This document shows positions 32,759 to 35,091 of a stretch of 35,091 bases of DNA, in pieces (within the stretch, counting starts at the first letter, position 1; each line of letters opens with the position of its first letter). Source of the DNA: Acidobacteriota bacterium (GTDB taxonomy: Bacteria > Acidobacteriota > UBA6911). The position numbers and the translations under genes are program-made. The stretch spans positions 1 through 35,091 of the forward strand of contig JAFGSS010000010.1 in the NCBI GenBank assembly GCA_016934555.1. Direction: 5' to 3'. The notes below the pieces were generated by a model. The model ran no database searches, was not told the origin of the DNA, and saw nothing but the letters and a program-made list of their open reading frames with translations.

Positions 32759-33142
32759 TCAAACCCTGGCCTTGATCCCCGCCAGGCAGAGGGCGTGGTC
32801 CACATCGCGCGCGGTCAGGACCTTCATGGAGACGGCGCGGATCCGCCCGAAACGCTTCCCGGTCCTGAACTCCTCCTTGATGGATTCGGGCGGCGGGCTT
32901 CGTTCGATCAGCGGTTCCGCCCTGTCGCCGAAATAGAAGGTCACGCGGAAGGTGTCGGCGTGCACGCCGACCCAGCAGAGGGTCTGTTTCTTCCGGACCA
33001 TCTTGTAGAGCCAGCTCTTCCCGTCGTGGTAATAGTGCCACTCCCCCGCCGCCTCGGGAAACCGCTGCGCGATTCCCGCCAGCAGATTTTTCCATTGCGC
33101 CCGATGGGAGCCGATGAGGGTGAAGAGCGCCTCTTCGGCAAT
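32759..33142 (-). CDS. DUF3788-like protein with no canonical start codon
   Basis: The frame gives WIAEEALFTLIGSHRAQWKN, then WHYYHDGKSWLYKMVRKKQTLCWVGV, FRVTFYFGDRAEPLIE and RFGRIRAVSM, which looks like the DUF3788 family (function unknown). The coding signal clearly extends upstream of the first in-frame ATG (33001), up to at least 33142, but no ATG, GTG or TTG lies between the upstream in-frame stop (TGA near 33190) and that point. Possible explanations are an ATT start (33142, 127 residues), a frameshift after the ATG at 33146 that follows the transporter stop, or loss of the true start. Coordinates give the ATT version. It follows the transporter by a few bases. Confidence 0.55.
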   Translation of the reverse strand: MAEEALFTLIGSHRAQWKNLLAGIAQRFPEAAGEWHYYHDGKSWLYKMVRKKQTLCWVGVHADTFRVTFYFGDRAEPLIERSPPPESIKEEFRTGKRFGRIRAVSMKVLTARDVDHALCLAGIKARV

Positions 33143-33149
33143 CCATTGC

Positions 33150-35091
33150 CTATGGGGGCCAGAGCACGGGGAGGAGCATGACGGCCACGGCCATCACGAC
33201 CAGGGTGAGGGGGGCTCCGACCTTGACGTAGTCGGTGAAACGGTAGCCGCCCGGACCCATGACGAGCTGGTGCGCGGGGTGGGACAGGGGGCTGGCGTAG
33301 CTGGCGGAGGCGGCGATGGCCACCGTCATCACCAGCAGGTGGGGGGAGAGGCCCGTGGAGGCGGCCACGCTGAGGGCGACGGGCGCCATCAGCACCGCCA
33401 TGGCCGAAGGGTGCACCACCTGCACGAAGAGGACGGTGACGGCGAACAGCGCGGCGACGATGAAGCGGGGCCCCAGGTCCCCCACGGCTCCGATCACGGC
33501 GCCGGCGGCCATCTCGGCCAGCCCCGTCTTCTGGATCGCGAGGCCCAGCGGCAGCATCCCGGCGATGAGGAAGACGACCTTCCATTCGATCGCGCGGTAC
33601 GCCTCCTCCATCCTCAGGCACCCGAGAAGCACCACCAGAGCGGCGCCGGCCAGGGCGGCGATCGAAATGGGGACCGCCCCCGAAAGGGCGGCGAGGATGA
33701 CGCCCAGCATGACGGCGGCGGCGGCGCGCGCTTTCTCGAGCCGCGGAGTGCGGGCCGCGGCCTTGTCGAGCACGAGGAAGTCGCGGTCGCGCGCGAGGGC
33801 CTCGAGGCTCTTGCGCCGGCCGTAGACCAGGAGCGCGTCCCCGAACTGCAGCGGCAGGTACTGCAGCCCCGTCCGGTGGGCGCGCCCCCGGCGCCACACG
33901 GCGAGCACGCTCAGCCCGTAGTGCTCACGGAAGAGCAGGTCCGCCAGGGTGCGCCCCGCCAGGGTGGTGCGGGGAGACAGCAGGACTTCGGTGATGCCGA
34001 TCTCCTGCGACTCCAGCTCTGCCACCAGGCTCGAGGAGGGTGCCGCGATCTGCAGCTCCTGCAACCCCCGCAGCGCGTCCAGGTCGCGGGGCGCGCCCTG
34101 CAGCAGGAGCAGGTCCTCGGCCAGCACCTTTTCCTCCGGGGCGGGCATGCAGATCAGCTCGCCGGCGCGCGCGATACCGACGACCGACAGCCCGTAGGGG
34201 GCGGCCAGGCGGCTCTCGGCGAGGTTGCGGTCCGCCAGCACCGACCCGGCCGGAATCCGCACGGAGAGCGGCCGGGAGCGCCAGCCGGCCAGCATGTGGG
34301 CCTGGGCCGGGGAGAAAAAGCGCAGTTGCTCCACGATGCCCGCGCGGCCGATCTCCTCGAGCGATTCGCGCTCCCCCTGGAGCAGGAGCCGGTCCCCCGC
34401 CTCGAGTACCCTCCGTCCCGGGTTGTGCTCCCCTTCGCCCGCCGGGCCGGGCAGGTCGAGGCAATGGACCCGGTGGATCCGGCGCAGGTCGCTCGCCGCC
34501 AGCGTGGCCCCCGCCAGGGAAGAGTGTGCGGCAACGACGGCCTCGGCGACCAGCAGGCGCCCGGACAGGAGTTCCTCCTCCGGTCCCGGCGGCTCGATCA
34601 CCAGGTGCTGGCTGCCGTCGAGGCGCTGGACGTGGTCCGACCGCCCGTGGACGATGAGCCGGTCGCCCGGTTCGAGGACCTCGGTCGGGCGGGGGGCCAG
34701 GATCAGCTTCCCCCGCCGCTCGAGCGCGACCACGGTCAGGTAGAGGGTCGACCCGATCCGGCTCTCGGCCAGGGTGCGCCCCCGCAGCGGGGAATCGGCG
34801 GGGATGCGGGCGGTGAAGATGTGGGTCTCGAGCTGGTAGGAGGGGCTGAGGGGTGAATCCTCCGCCCCCGCGCCGTCCTTGCGCCGGGGGAGCAGGTGGC
34901 GCCCGACCAGCGCCATGTAAAGGATGCCGGAGGCTACGACGGCGGCGACGATCGGGGTGAACTCGAACAGGCCGAAGGGGCGCAGCCCGGCCGCGCGCAG
35001 GGCATCGGTGACCAGGATGTTGGGCGGGGTGGAAATCCCCGTGAAGGGGCCGCCGAGCAGGCTCCCCAGCGCCAGCGGCATCAGCAGCCGG
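33150..35091 (-). CDS. SLC13/DASS-type transporter with four RCK_C (TrkA-C) domains (5' part outside window)
   Basis: The gene is open to the right edge, so its N-terminal membrane half is missing. What is seen begins RLLMPLALGSLLGGPFTGIST-NILVT, the conserved reentrant-loop region of the SLC13 (sodium-coupled anion) family. Then four RCK_C/TrkA-C regulatory domains follow in a row (each starting near LxGRTLAE and ending near GDRLIVHGR), spanning about 85-445 of the visible part. The second membrane half (about 455-640) includes VVFLIAGMLPLGLAIQKTGL and VHPSAMAVLMAPVALS. Family members carry sulfate, dicarboxylates or arsenite; the substrate cannot be named. Most relatives have two RCK_C domains. 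The visible part is 647 codons. Confidence 0.9.
   Translation of the reverse strand, partial: RLLMPLALGSLLGGPFTGISTPPNILVTDALRAAGLRPFGLFEFTPIVAAVVASGILYMALVGRHLLPRRKDGAGAEDSPLSPSYQLETHIFTARIPADSPLRGRTLAESRIGSTLYLTVVALERRGKLILAPRPTEVLEPGDRLIVHGRSDHVQRLDGSQHLVIEPPGPEEELLSGRLLVAEAVVAAHSSLAGATLAASDLRRIHRVHCLDLPGPAGEGEHNPGRRVLEAGDRLLLQGERESLEEIGRAGIVEQLRFFSPAQAHMLAGWRSRPLSVRIPAGSVLADRNLAESRLAAPYGLSVVGIARAGELICMPAPEEKVLAEDLLLLQGAPRDLDALRGLQELQIAAPSSSLVAELESQEIGITEVLLSPRTTLAGRTLADLLFREHYGLSVLAVWRRGRAHRTGLQYLPLQFGDALLVYGRRKSLEALARDRDFLVLDKAAARTPRLEKARAAAAVMLGVILAALSGAVPISIAALAGAALVVLLGCLRMEEAYRAIEWKVVFLIAGMLPLGLAIQKTGLAEMAAGAVIGAVGDLGPRFIVAALFAVTVLFVQVVHPSAMAVLMAPVALSVAASTGLSPHLLVMTVAIAASASYASPLSHPAHQLVMGPGGYRFTDYVKVGAPLTLVVMAVAVMLLPVLWPP

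Noticed and set aside
32667-33146. 159-codon minus-strand frame starting with the ATG at 33146
   Set aside because: Its product is Arg/Gly/Pro-rich with no domain; the neighbouring frame carries the DUF3788-like similarity.

Overview
This 35 kb window is chromosomal DNA of very high G+C content (long G and C homopolymers are frequent, even inside genes). It most likely comes from an acidobacterium. The best lineage clue is a secreted VWFA-related protein of the type that is expanded in Acidobacteriota; a PEP-CTERM protein and the overall housekeeping repertoire fit. No rRNA, tRNA, CRISPR array, prophage or insertion sequence was seen. The density is about one gene per 1.2 kb, with short spacers and several overlapping start/stop codons.

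Layout. Positions 1-9,300 are all on the minus strand: a signalling protein with two receiver-like domains, a PAS domain and a long coiled coil (cut by the left edge; its coiled coil holds perfect 96-bp tandem repeats), a PilZ protein, a large class A penicillin-binding protein with an enlarged transpeptidase domain, and the methionine genes metY plus a metX-metW fusion. Then come thiI (minus) and, diverging from it, a Tat-exported DUF362 protein and a BlaI/MecI-type repressor (plus). From 12,300 to 21,000 the minus strand carries the VWFA protein, rluD-lgt, an EF-G-like GTPase, topA and dprA. From 21,000 to 29,200 the plus strand carries a NamZ (DUF1343) muramidase, a P-loop kinase/dCMP deaminase fusion, a CYTH protein, asnS, a GT-C-like membrane glycosyltransferase, a degenerate methyltransferase, a YVTN beta-propeller and coaE. 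Then come two Hsp20 genes and a Tat-exported iron superoxide dismutase (minus), a nitroreductase (plus), a PEP-CTERM protein, a DUF3788 protein with no visible start codon, and an SLC13-type transporter with four RCK_C domains (minus, cut by the right edge).

Themes. Envelope and cell wall functions recur (PBP, NamZ, Lgt, GT-C protein, PEP-CTERM, VWFA, PilZ). Methionine synthesis is a compact metY-metXW pair. Stress functions cluster at 29-31.7 kb (two Hsp20, SOD, nitroreductase).

The most interesting observations are: several genes whose -10 box lies 6-9 bases before the start codon with no ribosome-binding site (candidate leaderless mRNAs); the kinase-dCMP deaminase fusion, which has the domain order of eukaryotic Dcd1 and of the AvcD anti-phage enzymes; a good sigma-54-like promoter before the PEP-CTERM gene; a short Pro-Pro leader ORF overlapping the EF-G-like start codon; and a perfect 17-bp hairpin that holds the coaE stop codon in its loop. 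I found no compelling multi-gene system of a wholly new kind. All calls come from reading the sequence without database searches.
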